Positions 1-7,529 of a DNA stretch of 64,000 bases are shown one piece after another. Within the stretch, counting starts at the first letter, position 1. Every line of letters begins with the position of its first letter. The stretch spans positions 124,001 through 188,000 of the forward strand of contig NZ_FUYS01000001.1 of the NCBI RefSeq assembly GCF_900168055.1, in the 5' to 3' direction. This stretch comes from Parapedobacter luteus (GTDB lineage Bacteria; Bacteroidota; Bacteroidia; Sphingobacteriales; Sphingobacteriaceae). Made by a program: the position numbers and the translations under genes. The notes under the pieces are model-generated. The model saw nothing but the letters and a program-made list of their open reading frames with translations, was not told where the DNA came from and did no database searches.

Positions 1-1461
1 CACAGCATAATCCTTTTTCGCTGCACTGTACCAGTCGTCTAAAGCCTGTTTGGTCATTTCCGCATCGCCCTTTTCGGCGATCGCCATAAGATGCTTGACT
101 GGCGGAGCTTTGCGGTCGTTGTCACTGTCGTCTGCTGTAAAGATGATTTGGACCTGTACATCAGGATTGGTTTTGAGTATTTCCTCCAATATCGGGTGGG
201 CCTTTGCACAAGGGCCACAGTAAGGATTGCATACTTTGATGATTTTATGGGCCGCATTCGGATTGCCGAGCGTGATGCCCAGTCCGGCGGTGGGTTCGGT
301 GACAAATTTTTGTTTAGCTAGCAGTGCGTTGAAAAGCGCCGGATTACGCTTGAAACGAGCCAGTTCATTCCGATGCATCCGCCCTTCCTTGGCTTGCCTG
401 AATAAGGAAATGCCCCCTGAGCTGATAGCAAACGATATAGCGAAAGCTAAGGCAAGGCGAATAACTTCCTCAAGATCTACAAGCAAGGGCGATAGGGGGT
501 GGCTTCCTACGAAAAATGCCACCGCTTGGGCCAACAGGACGGCCTGTACAGCAAGGCACAGGACGCACCACTGTTTGGCCACGCGCCACTGGTAATATAC
601 CGAAAAGAAAACGTATGGTGCAGCCAAGAGCGTAAGGTATCCCAGTGTCGAGTTTACTCCCCTATTAGGAATATCACTAATCAATAACGTTAATAATTGG
701 CCGCCGAAATAGGTAAATCCAATTATGCTCCAACTGACACCAAAGAGACTGGAGGCCTTGGATTGAAGTATGGCATCACAGTTGACCTTTTTACCTCCGG
801 AACATACCTGCTTTAGCAGCGGATTGTGCCGGTCGACTTCATGCCATAGCAGTAATGAACATACGAAAGTGCCGAATAACGAAAGTACGAGGTATACAGA
901 CGGCCAAAGTGCATGTGTGCCCAAATGGATGGCATAGGTAGCTATCTTCATGATGGCTAAGAGCGGGAGCAATAGCGCGGCAATCGAAGCAATTATTTTC
1001 CCGCGTTGGGTTGTTTGAACATGTCTATTGTAGTCTTTTTCTGGCCTAACGGAGGAAGCATCAGCGATGAGAATTACGCCTGTGAATTTTGCGTGGAAGC
1101 TTTCGTCGGATTCTGTAATCCATTTTCCACGTTCGGGATGAAGATAAATGACGGAATTTGGGGATACCTGCTTTACCACGGTGAAAAGTGCTTGCGCACC
1201 CAATACGGGTTGTATCTGTGCGATGAACGGTCCGACGATTTGGGGTAGTTGCTGTTTCTCTATTTTTGCAGCGACTACTTCCGCGCCAAGTCCATCGAAC
1301 GTGTCATAGATGGCCAGCATGCTGGGGTAGTCCGGATGCCCTTGCAGTGTTTCTACCAGCGAACGATCTGAAATGGGAATTTTCAGGATCTTCGCATAAT
1401 TGACCGTAGCGTTCGAAGCGTTATCATAGGTGTATAATACATTTTCGATTAAGCTTTCCAT
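1..1461 (-). CDS. VKOR / thioredoxin fusion membrane protein, 3' end cut by window edge
   Basis: An open frame runs from an ATG at 1461 down to base 1 with no stop, giving 487 visible residues; the C-terminus lies outside the window. The first ~130 residues look like the C39-peptidase-like N-terminal domain common in this family. A multi-helix vitamin K epoxide reductase (VKOR) domain follows, with the loop cysteines in CSGGKKVNC and the active pair in WCVLC. The visible end is a thioredoxin domain with CNPYCGPC. VKOR-thioredoxin fusions are known to make disulfides in exported proteins by passing electrons to quinone. Beside cysteine-rich precursors and TlpA proteins, the inferred role is disulfide formation in exported peptides. 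It is divergent from the response regulator, and a 21-bp-period direct repeat sits 55 bp before its start. Domain assignment is firm; the substrate is inferred. Confidence 0.85.
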   Translation of the reverse strand, partial: MESLIENVLYTYDNASNATVNYAKILKIPISDRSLVETLQGHPDYPSMLAIYDTFDGLGAEVVAAKIEKQQLPQIVGPFIAQIQPVLGAQALFTVVKQVSPNSVIYLHPERGKWITESDESFHAKFTGVILIADASSVRPEKDYNRHVQTTQRGKIIASIAALLLPLLAIMKIATYAIHLGTHALWPSVYLVLSLFGTFVCSLLLWHEVDRHNPLLKQVCSGGKKVNCDAILQSKASSLFGVSWSIIGFTYFGGQLLTLLISDIPNRGVNSTLGYLTLLAAPYVFFSVYYQWRVAKQWCVLCLAVQAVLLAQAVAFFVGSHPLSPLLVDLEEVIRLALAFAISFAISSGGISLFRQAKEGRMHRNELARFKRNPALFNALLAKQKFVTEPTAGLGITLGNPNAAHKIIKVCNPYCGPCAKAHPILEEILKTNPDVQVQIIFTADDSDNDRKAPPVKHLMAIAEKGDAEMTKQALDDWYSAAKKDYAV

Positions 1462-1516
1462 AATGGCGAATTTCTAATATCGGAATATCGTGAGTTGGGG
1501 CTTATTCAGGAAAAAC

Positions 1517-1548
1517 TTTACGAAAACAGCGCGGATTTTTACGAAAAC
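1517..1548 (-). promoter_or_regulatory. Putative LytTR operator A (21-bp direct repeat)
   Basis: TTTACGAAAAC occurs at 1517-1527 and again, identical, at 1538-1548, a period of exactly 21 bp. LytTR-family regulators bind two direct repeats one 21-22 bp period apart. The repeat lies between the VKOR gene (start 1461) and the response-regulator gene (start 1654). Its orientation and distance match the sites before the other minus-strand genes, so the VKOR gene is the likelier target; autoregulation is possible. Confidence 0.6.
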
Positions 1549-1592
1549 TGATAAAATAAGCAACACCAACCTAAAAAAATAGTTGTGTGAAC

Positions 1593-1623
1593 TTGTATTT
1601 TTATAAGTGAAAGGGTATATTTA
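1593..1623 (+). promoter_or_regulatory. Weak Bacteroidota-type promoter for the two-component operon
   Basis: A TTG at 1593-1595 (context CTTG) is followed after 20 bp by TATATTTA at 1616-1623, one mismatch from the TAnnTTTG -7 consensus. It lies 31 bp before the regulator start. Both boxes are imperfect, so this is tentative. Confidence 0.3.
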
Positions 1624-1653
1624 CCTCATATCAAGGAAGACAAGCCAAAACAC

Positions 1654-2397
1654 ATGAACAACCAAAGCTGTATTCTAATTGATGATGAACCACATGCTTT
1701 AGGGGTATTGGGGGATGTTGTACAAAAAATTCCCGGTTTGGAAGAGCGGGGCAGGCACTCCGGAGCAATAGAGGCACTTGCCGATTTAAAGGAGAAAGGT
1801 CCGGTGGATTTCGTTTTTTCAGATATCGAAATGCCCGATTTATCGGGGATTGAGGCAGCCAGGCAGCTTCGCCCGTATTGCAAATATTTGATTTTCACGA
1901 CAGCTCACAGTAAGTATGCGTTGGATGCCTTTGCTCAATTTGTGGACGGATTTCTGTTGAAGCCACTTAGCTTACCCGCGGTATTGGAATGCGTGGAAGA
2001 AATGCGGCAAAGGACTCGAGCCTTTTCATCGGATCAGAATGATCAGCACAGTATCTTTGTTAAAACCGGGGGCAAATTTGGCTTTGTACGGATTAGTTAT
2101 AACGATATTGTCTGTATTGATGGAGGAGATCACTATCCTTCGATAGTTACCTCGTCGGCCTCGGTGCCGGTTTATGCGACGATGGACGAGCTGGAAGAGC
2201 ACTTTTCTCAACGGAAGGACTTTATTCGTATTCGCAACAATTGCATCATTTCGATGCGAAGTGTGACAAAGGTCGATGGTAATATTGTGCATTTAGCGCT
2301 TGCCCAAAAGAATACCCGGGACATCAGCAGCTCATTCCGAAAGGCTTTTTTTGACAGAATAAACCAGCAAGCTTTTTTTACGAAGAAAAGTAAGTAA
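1654..2397 (+). CDS. LytTR-family response regulator
   Basis: A 247-residue protein with an N-terminal receiver domain (residues ~5-120) and a C-terminal LytTR DNA-binding domain (~140-238). The acidic pocket is at DDE 10-12 and the phospho-acceptor is D57 in FSDIEMPD; the conserved lysine is in FLLKPLS. LytTR domains bind paired direct repeats, and five such pairs with a 21-bp period lie in the surrounding island, so this protein is the obvious candidate regulator. The kinase gene starts one base after its stop, so the two are co-transcribed and probably translationally coupled. The family call is secure; the regulon is inferred from the repeats. Confidence 0.93.
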   Translation: MNNQSCILIDDEPHALGVLGDVVQKIPGLEERGRHSGAIEALADLKEKGPVDFVFSDIEMPDLSGIEAARQLRPYCKYLIFTTAHSKYALDAFAQFVDGFLLKPLSLPAVLECVEEMRQRTRAFSSDQNDQHSIFVKTGGKFGFVRISYNDIVCIDGGDHYPSIVTSSASVPVYATMDELEEHFSQRKDFIRIRNNCIISMRSVTKVDGNIVHLALAQKNTRDISSSFRKAFFDRINQQAFFTKKSK

Positions 2398-2398
2398 C

Positions 2399-3544
2399 AT
2401 GGAAGCAATCGGCAGGCCATATAAATTCAGCGTGTGGGCAATTATTGGTGTTCATGTGTTGTGCTGGATAGTTTATATCGCTTATGAGGTGTTTTTTGAG
2501 ACGGTATTCAGCGGAGCTTGGAATAATTCGACCAATCACATTTATTTCTATATTTTCAATGTCGCGTTGTTTTATTTTCACGCACATGTGATATTGCCTC
2601 ATGCCTTGCGAAGCAAGCTGCATGCCCTCTGGCGATTGCCGCTTTTTGTCCTTGCAGAGATTTTGTTATTTATAGTTCTTCAACTTGTAGAGGGAATTGT
2701 TGCGGGAGATATGGAGCTTCATTTTGACGGGCTTGATAATTTTGTTTTTGATGTGGAGGGGTTTGAATTCTTTGTCGTACCCCTCCTGCCTTATTTGCTT
2801 TACAGCACGGGATATTATTTTCTACATAGATATATACGTGGACAAAGCGAAGCCAAGGAAATGGAAAGGCGGCATTTTGAGCAATTAATCGCCAATCAGG
2901 AACTGGAGGCAAACCTGTTGCGGATGGAGCAGGAATATCTGCGTGCGCAAATAAACCCGCATTTGCTGTATAACACGCTGAATTTTGTGAATTATGCGGC
3001 AAAGCATAATCCAGACGATGCCGAAAAAGCGATTGTGCTGCTTTCCGATGTCATGCGCTATGCCTTGGATCCGATCGGTGATCCTTCCGGATTGGTATGG
3101 CTTGAGCGGGAGATCCAGCAGACGGAAAAACTGATTGAACTGAACCACTTGCGCTTTAATGGCAAACTACATATCCGGTTGTTGGTCGAGGGCGACGCTA
3201 ACCAGGCCCGTGTCATTCCCCTTATGTTGCTCACTTTGGTGGAAAATATTTTCAAACACGGTGAATTGCGAAAGGCTGAAGCGCCGGCGTCAATACGAAT
3301 TGTTTTAGATGGGGACACGCTGTCGGTAAGTGCCGAAAACCGTATCAGGACAGGCCAACAGCTTGACGTGTCTACGAAGACAGGACTCAGAAACCTCGCT
3401 GAGCGATTGGAAATGCAATACCCATCCAGGCACAGCTTTCACCATGGAGCGCACGATGGCATATTTAGCGCGTTTTTGACTCTTCGCCTGCAAAAAGAAG
3501 AGTTACCTGAACAACAGGTATCATCTTCTGTACTGTCAAGGTAG
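2399..3544 (+). CDS. LytS/YehU-type sensor histidine kinase
   Basis: A 381-residue membrane kinase of the His_kinase (PF06580) family. The first ~145 residues hold about four hydrophobic membrane segments with no obvious extracellular sensor domain. A short coiled stretch follows, then the phospho-acceptor region QINPHLLYNTLNF with H188. The ATPase part has the N-box LVENIFKHGE and the later TGLRNLAERL. It starts one base after the LytTR regulator stop and is its cognate partner. In Gram-positive peptide systems such kinases often sense the exported peptide; that could hold here, but nothing in the sequence shows the ligand. Confidence 0.92.
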   Translation: MEAIGRPYKFSVWAIIGVHVLCWIVYIAYEVFFETVFSGAWNNSTNHIYFYIFNVALFYFHAHVILPHALRSKLHALWRLPLFVLAEILLFIVLQLVEGIVAGDMELHFDGLDNFVFDVEGFEFFVVPLLPYLLYSTGYYFLHRYIRGQSEAKEMERRHFEQLIANQELEANLLRMEQEYLRAQINPHLLYNTLNFVNYAAKHNPDDAEKAIVLLSDVMRYALDPIGDPSGLVWLEREIQQTEKLIELNHLRFNGKLHIRLLVEGDANQARVIPLMLLTLVENIFKHGELRKAEAPASIRIVLDGDTLSVSAENRIRTGQQLDVSTKTGLRNLAERLEMQYPSRHSFHHGAHDGIFSAFLTLRLQKEELPEQQVSSSVLSR

Positions 3545-3595
3545 GCTATTTGATATATCTTCGGTATTTTTGAAATGGCGGTTTACATGATACCT

Positions 3596-4804
3596 TTATA
3601 AATGTGTCTTCAAGAATGCTTCCAGTTCGCTGTGACTTAGGTTGATTTTAACAACCTCTCCTTCATGATTAAGCAAGAAATTTGCTGGAATTGTGTAGAT
3701 TTTAAACGATGCGATCGTTGGGTCATCATATCCATATCCTTGAGGCCAAGGGTACGCCAAATTCTCAAGAGCGTTTAACCAAGCTTTTTTGTTTTGATCA
3801 ATTGTTACCGCAAATACTTCAAACTTCCGGTGCTTATAACGTGGATAAAATTCCTCTATTTTTTTACTTTCCTCGATACAGGGGCCACACCAGCTTGCCC
3901 AAAAATCCACCAACGTATACTTGTTATTGCTTACGATTTCAGATAAGCTTATAATTTCAGTCTTTTCGTTTTCTAAGGAGAATTTAGGTAATATCGTGCC
4001 CACCTGCGGCGATGCGCTATCGATCGCACGCACTTGATTTTTTACATAGCTAAATCTTGGATTTAACTTAACGATGTCGGGCAGTTTTTCCAACGCACTC
4101 AATAAGAATTGGCTGTTAAGTACTTCTTCGTTTTTATCGGGATAAGATCTTCTTTTTTTGTCTAAGAGCCCTGCAACCGCATCCAAAATGATAAAGGCTC
4201 CAGGATAATCACGCACATAATTGGAATACTGTGTTTCACGGGCTTTATAAAGATAATCGTTAGCTTTTCTCAATACCCTGGCGCGCGTGCCTGGGTATAA
4301 ACTATCAATCAGGTTGTCTCTGTTTTTTTTATCCATTTCGGCAATGGTGCTGGCATCTATCCCCATGATTTTTGCATATTCTTCATATTGGATGTTTTGG
4401 TATTTTTCGAAAATATCTGACGTTTCTTTGCGATACATTAAGTATAGTGTATTTTGTTCTGAGCTGACCTCAAAAGATTGACGCAGCGATTCTCCCACCT
4501 TTCCCTGGAGCTTAACAGGTACTGTATCCAGGTAAAAATTAACACCCATCTTTTTTCCTTTGACACTGATATCAAAACGTCCAGCATATTTGAGTTTGTC
4601 ATGAATTGAGAAGTTTTCGTTATTATCAATAACAGTCTCCCAACGGGCATGCGGTTCCCCTCTATTTAGGGCTTCCATGTCAAGGAGTACCACTTTTTCG
4701 CCCCGGCCGCCTTTTATGTTTCCTGATACTGAAAAAGTTAAGCTTTCTTGGGAGAAAGCGAGCAAACGAAAATTTATTATTAAGATAAGTAAGAGGTGTC
4801 TCAT
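3596..4804 (-). CDS. Secreted TlpA-like thioredoxin protein (DUF4369-type N-terminus)
   Basis: A 402-residue exported protein. It has a hydrophobic signal peptide (residues 1-18), a beta-rich DUF4369-like region (~20-110), a helical linker (~115-265) and a C-terminal TlpA/AhpC-type thioredoxin domain with WASWCGPC (C306, C309). The cis-proline region is in IYTIPANFLL. Such proteins reduce or shuffle disulfides in the periplasm. It lies 64 bp downstream of the cysteine-rich precursor at 4869-5099 on the same strand and is probably co-transcribed, which suggests it acts on that peptide. The same precursor-then-thioredoxin order recurs at 13082-14805. The fold is clear; the substrate is inferred. 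Confidence 0.88.
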   Translation of the reverse strand: MRHLLLILIINFRLLAFSQESLTFSVSGNIKGGRGEKVVLLDMEALNRGEPHARWETVIDNNENFSIHDKLKYAGRFDISVKGKKMGVNFYLDTVPVKLQGKVGESLRQSFEVSSEQNTLYLMYRKETSDIFEKYQNIQYEEYAKIMGIDASTIAEMDKKNRDNLIDSLYPGTRARVLRKANDYLYKARETQYSNYVRDYPGAFIILDAVAGLLDKKRRSYPDKNEEVLNSQFLLSALEKLPDIVKLNPRFSYVKNQVRAIDSASPQVGTILPKFSLENEKTEIISLSEIVSNNKYTLVDFWASWCGPCIEESKKIEEFYPRYKHRKFEVFAVTIDQNKKAWLNALENLAYPWPQGYGYDDPTIASFKIYTIPANFLLNHEGEVVKINLSHSELEAFLKTHL

Positions 4805-4868
4805 TGCTTGGATATTAGGTTAGATTGGAATCACTGCTATAGCGATTCCAAGCTAATTTACACGTTAT

Positions 4869-5099
4869 TTAGTTAGGGCAAGTAGCTGTTTCTTCTGCGA
4901 TTACATCTCCGTTATCACATTTGCAAGAAACTTCGGTTTGATCTCCGTTTGTTTCGCAGCTCCCTGACCCTGTGCAACCACAGGATACCGGCTCCTCATC
5001 GCCACAAGCAATCGCCGCGACACACGCGAATCCTCCAACTATGTTTTTCATTTGATCTCTGGTTAGGATTTCACCAAAACTTAAATTTAAATGTTTCAC
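4869..5099 (-). CDS. Double-glycine-leader cysteine-rich peptide precursor (8 Cys core)
   Basis: A 76-residue precursor starting at a GTG; no in-frame ATG lies nearby. The 23-residue leader ends in LTRDQMKNIVGG, a double-glycine leader of the Bacteroidota natural-product type (similar to TIGR04149) that C39-peptidase ABC exporters cleave. The 53-residue core is acidic, rich in Gly, Ser and Thr, and carries eight cysteines, two of them as CGC and CKC. An even cysteine number beside VKOR and TlpA proteins suggests a disulfide-bonded exported peptide. No modification enzyme (LanM, radical SAM, YcaO or ATP-grasp) is seen in the window. Activity (bacteriocin, signal or other) cannot be told from sequence. 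The leader matches the precursor at 14593-14805 closely. Confidence 0.85.
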   Translation of the reverse strand: MKHLNLSFGEILTRDQMKNIVGGFACVAAIACGDEEPVSCGCTGSGSCETNGDQTEVSCKCDNGDVIAEETATCPN

Positions 5100-5280
5100 G
5101 GTACTTTTGAAGTTAGTTAATTATTGATTGTTTGAATCTCGAACTTGCCAAACCAATGTTCGTTCGCCTGCTAATTATTATTATCTTCATTTCTTAATCC
5201 TTTTTCCTTACGTTCGACGGTATTACCTCGACAATGAATTATTGTTTAATATAACGCTGTGGTTTATATTCTGGAAAATA

Positions 5281-5311
5281 TTTACGAGAAGGACTGTGTT
5301 TTTTACGAGAA
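5281..5311 (-). promoter_or_regulatory. Putative LytTR operator B (21-bp direct repeat)
   Basis: TTTACGAGAA is present at 5281-5290 and again identically at 5302-5311, period 21 bp. It sits in the gap between the HTTM gene and the peptide precursor, 182 bp before the precursor start; this is further than the other sites (55-86 bp), so the leader may be long or the start of transcription distant. Confidence 0.6.
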
Positions 5312-5372
5312 TCGATGCTTTTTCTATAACGTATTAAATAGATTTATCTCCCACATTCAAGATGGCTATGGG

Positions 5373-6263
5373 TTAGTATATTGACCGTAAACTTCGGTAA
5401 TAGGTGTTCAAATTTGTAAAAGCGACTATATTCAACATGATCATCATCGCCGAAAAGAAGTACAACCGTAGGCTGATAGCAATGCACACATGCATCAAGA
5501 TGATGGCTAAAAGCCAGGTTTTTCTGGTCTTTGGTAGGTTGATAAATAGCGGATATCCTAATTCAAGTAATATAACCACCCAACCAGCCAACGTAAAGAC
5601 GAATGGAAAATAACTCAACACGTCAGCTTGTTGAGCAACGCCGGTGGCCAGATAAGGAAGATGGATAGCCTTCCATATTGCCTCGCCATTATGCCAGTTA
5701 TAGCCAAGTGATTTCTCGGCTCCTGAAAAAAAATATACAATAGCGAGGTGAAGTTGCAGTACGCGTCTAAAGGGTGTGTGGTTATGTATAAGCCAGTTGC
5801 CAACGAAAAAGACCACACAATAGAATAGGGCGATGGTTTTAAAGTAATCAATGCCGTAGGCATAAAGGGGGGAACCCTTGGTCAGTATCAAATGCAAAGA
5901 AAGCACGACTAAGGCGCTTAATGGAGGTATCCATCCGCAACATAACGTAAGGCAGGCAGATATATATAGGGTTTTGAATGCGATGGCGGTAGTTTCTTCA
6001 CTTATGCCTATGGATTTATTGAGCCAATCAGCGAGCTGGCCGAATGAGGGAACCCAGCCGGTTTTAAATAGTCCTATGAGTTCAGCCGGTACAAAGCCAT
6101 CATTGCCATAAAGCTTAAGGAAGTCCTGCCAAATAGCACAGAAATGAACCAGACAGATAAGCGATACTGAAACCCTTAGAAAAGATAAAAAACCAACGTC
6201 TCGTTCGTCCCTACTGAAGAAGAAATTGTCAAAACGGGTGATTGCTGTACCAATAAGGCTCAT
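5373..6263 (-). CDS. HTTM-domain (SdpB-like) polytopic membrane protein
   Basis: A 296-residue protein with about seven hydrophobic segments, opening with FLSFLRVSVSLICL and LYGNDGFVP, typical of HTTM (horizontally transferred transmembrane) proteins distantly related to vitamin-K gamma-carboxylase. The bacterial relative SdpB is needed, with SdpA, to mature the disulfide-containing SdpC toxin of Bacillus. The preceding gene (6282-6878) carries an aromatic FFAPN signature resembling SdpA/DUF5819 partners, only 18 bp away. A role in maturing or exporting a small membrane or secreted peptide is therefore plausible. No His/Lys carboxylase core was recognised, so enzymatic activity is not claimed. 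Confidence 0.7.
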   Translation of the reverse strand: MSLIGTAITRFDNFFFSRDERDVGFLSFLRVSVSLICLVHFCAIWQDFLKLYGNDGFVPAELIGLFKTGWVPSFGQLADWLNKSIGISEETTAIAFKTLYISACLTLCCGWIPPLSALVVLSLHLILTKGSPLYAYGIDYFKTIALFYCVVFFVGNWLIHNHTPFRRVLQLHLAIVYFFSGAEKSLGYNWHNGEAIWKAIHLPYLATGVAQQADVLSYFPFVFTLAGWVVILLELGYPLFINLPKTRKTWLLAIILMHVCIAISLRLYFFSAMMIMLNIVAFTNLNTYYRSLRSIY

Positions 6264-6281
6264 ATTTAACTACATAGGATA

Positions 6282-6878
6282 TTACTTCGCTGAGATGATT
6301 AATTGGTCGATAAACAGCAGGCTCGGTTCCTTGTCGCTAAGTCGGAACATCTCCAAGGAAGGGAAATGATAGAGGTATACAGCTGCTTCGATTTTATCCG
6401 TGGATTCGTCGGCTGCTAACATACTCGTAGCAATGGACCTCATGATGGCATTTAGACGGCGCAAGTTCAAATGTTGCTTTTCGCTCAGTTTATCTTCGGC
6501 GATTAGTTTATCTTGGAAAGCATCTATTAACGAGGAATAACGTATATAACTTTCTTGGTGGGTAAAATCAGGTAACCAGCGAAGATGAGCTGGCGCCCCA
6601 GTGGAGTCACAAGTCTTGAACTCCAAAATAAAACCACTGCTCACATTGGGAGCAAAAAAGCCATAACCGGCATCGACTCCTGCAAAGAACATGTACCAAT
6701 TGACCATTTTAATGCCATTGACTACATGGCTGGCTTTGTGAAGTGCTGAAATTAAGGCGGGGGGCTGCTTACTGTAAAACGAAATATAGCCACCGATGCA
6801 ACTGTCCACGCATACACTGCAAATGATCACAAAGTGAAAAATGATAACGATAGAGAACAAAAGCTTCCTCCTGTCCAC
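6282..6878 (-). CDS. SdpA/DUF5819-like single-pass membrane protein (putative)
   Basis: A 198-residue protein from a GTG start, two bases after the stop of the small gene before it, which suggests coupled translation. One N-terminal membrane segment (~7-30) precedes an extracytoplasmic domain containing GYGFFAPNV followed by a beta-like FILEFKTCDSTGAP. This FFAPN signature resembles partners of HTTM/SdpB proteins (SdpA and DUF5819 families); the match was made by eye and needs a profile search. The HTTM gene follows 18 bp later. It is not otherwise recognised. Confidence 0.55.
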   Translation of the reverse strand: MDRRKLLFSIVIIFHFVIICSVCVDSCIGGYISFYSKQPPALISALHKASHVVNGIKMVNWYMFFAGVDAGYGFFAPNVSSGFILEFKTCDSTGAPAHLRWLPDFTHQESYIRYSSLIDAFQDKLIAEDKLSEKQHLNLRRLNAIMRSIATSMLAADESTDKIEAAVYLYHFPSLEMFRLSDKEPSLLFIDQLIISAK

Positions 6879-6879
6879 C

Positions 6880-7137
6880 TCACTCGTACTTGGCTAATAT
6901 ATGATACACATGTTCGAGTTGCTGTTCATTGATTTGATGACTACTGCCGTCTGTTGTTGTTTTCTTTTGTTTTGTAATAATCGTTTTCCCTTCATCTTCG
7001 TTGGTTGTAGGTCCGTGGCTAACGTGTAAAACGGTTTCTTCAATTGGGTTCAGTGTAGCTTGTTTGCTGATCGTCTTTTCAAGCATAGCAGCAAGAGCAA
7101 TGACGAGGCTCCAGGAGATAACGTTGTACTTTCTCAT
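6880..7137 (-). CDS. Small membrane-anchored peptide, unknown function
   Basis: 85 residues starting at ATG 7137. A longer frame opens at 7248, but that would place a direct-repeat operator (7199-7229) inside the coding region, so 7137 is preferred; it leaves the operator 61 bp upstream. The protein begins MRKYNVISWSLVIALAAM, a signal or membrane segment. The rest is polar and rich in Thr, Lys and Gln with no cysteines. It is the first gene of a three-gene unit with the putative SdpA- and SdpB-like proteins, the position a toxin or substrate would take. No family was recognised. Confidence 0.5.
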   Translation of the reverse strand: MRKYNVISWSLVIALAAMLEKTISKQATLNPIEETVLHVSHGPTTNEDEGKTIITKQKKTTTDGSSHQINEQQLEHVYHILAKYE

Positions 7138-7198
7138 AATGTGTTGATCTGATGAATTATATCTGAAATTAGTTGTTAGGAATGTCCCTTCTAAATTT

Positions 7199-7229
7199 AT
7201 TACGAGAAAGGCCAGAATTATTACGAGAA
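7199..7229 (-). promoter_or_regulatory. Putative LytTR operator C (21-bp direct repeat)
   Basis: ATTACGAGAA at 7199-7208 repeats identically at 7220-7229, period 21 bp. It precedes the small peptide / SdpA-like / HTTM unit with the same orientation and spacing (61 bp) as operators A and D. Confidence 0.6.
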
Positions 7230-7412
7230 TAGGTGTTTTGTGGGGCAATCAGTGCCATTCAAACACTCCAAATAGCGGTTGTAATGGTAGCTGTCTGATG
7301 GCGTGACGAATTTCCGGTTAACGAAGCCGTACGTGGCAGCAAAATCATCGGTCTGATTCAGTGTTGCCATACAATAGAGAGGTACGCCCCTTTTATTCGA
7401 AAAACTTGGTAG

Positions 7413-7443
7413 GTTACGTAAAAAATCTGTACATTTCCGTAAA
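7413..7443 (+). promoter_or_regulatory. Putative LytTR operator E, degenerate, facing the frameshifted TlpA gene
   Basis: CGTAAA occurs at 7417-7422 and 7438-7443, exactly 21 bp apart, in the reverse-complement orientation of the TTTACG core at the other sites. That is the orientation expected for a plus-strand target, here the gene starting at 7530 (86 bp away). Flanking bases are degenerate (TTA and TTTC before the core), so it is weaker than sites A-D. Confidence 0.4.
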
Positions 7444-7529
7444 GTTTTTGATATCCAGGAACCGATGACGTAGCTTTAACACAGGGTCGGTTCCTGTCAT
7501 TTGTTTTCCTGTGCAATAAGCTTGGTTTT

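Noticed and set aside
1006-1248. Plus-strand 80-residue open frame
   Set aside because: It lies wholly antisense to the VKOR-thioredoxin coding region, which has clear domain motifs.
5128-5337. Plus-strand 69-residue open frame
   Set aside because: AT-rich, hydrophobic-random text across the intergenic region that holds operator B; no family features.
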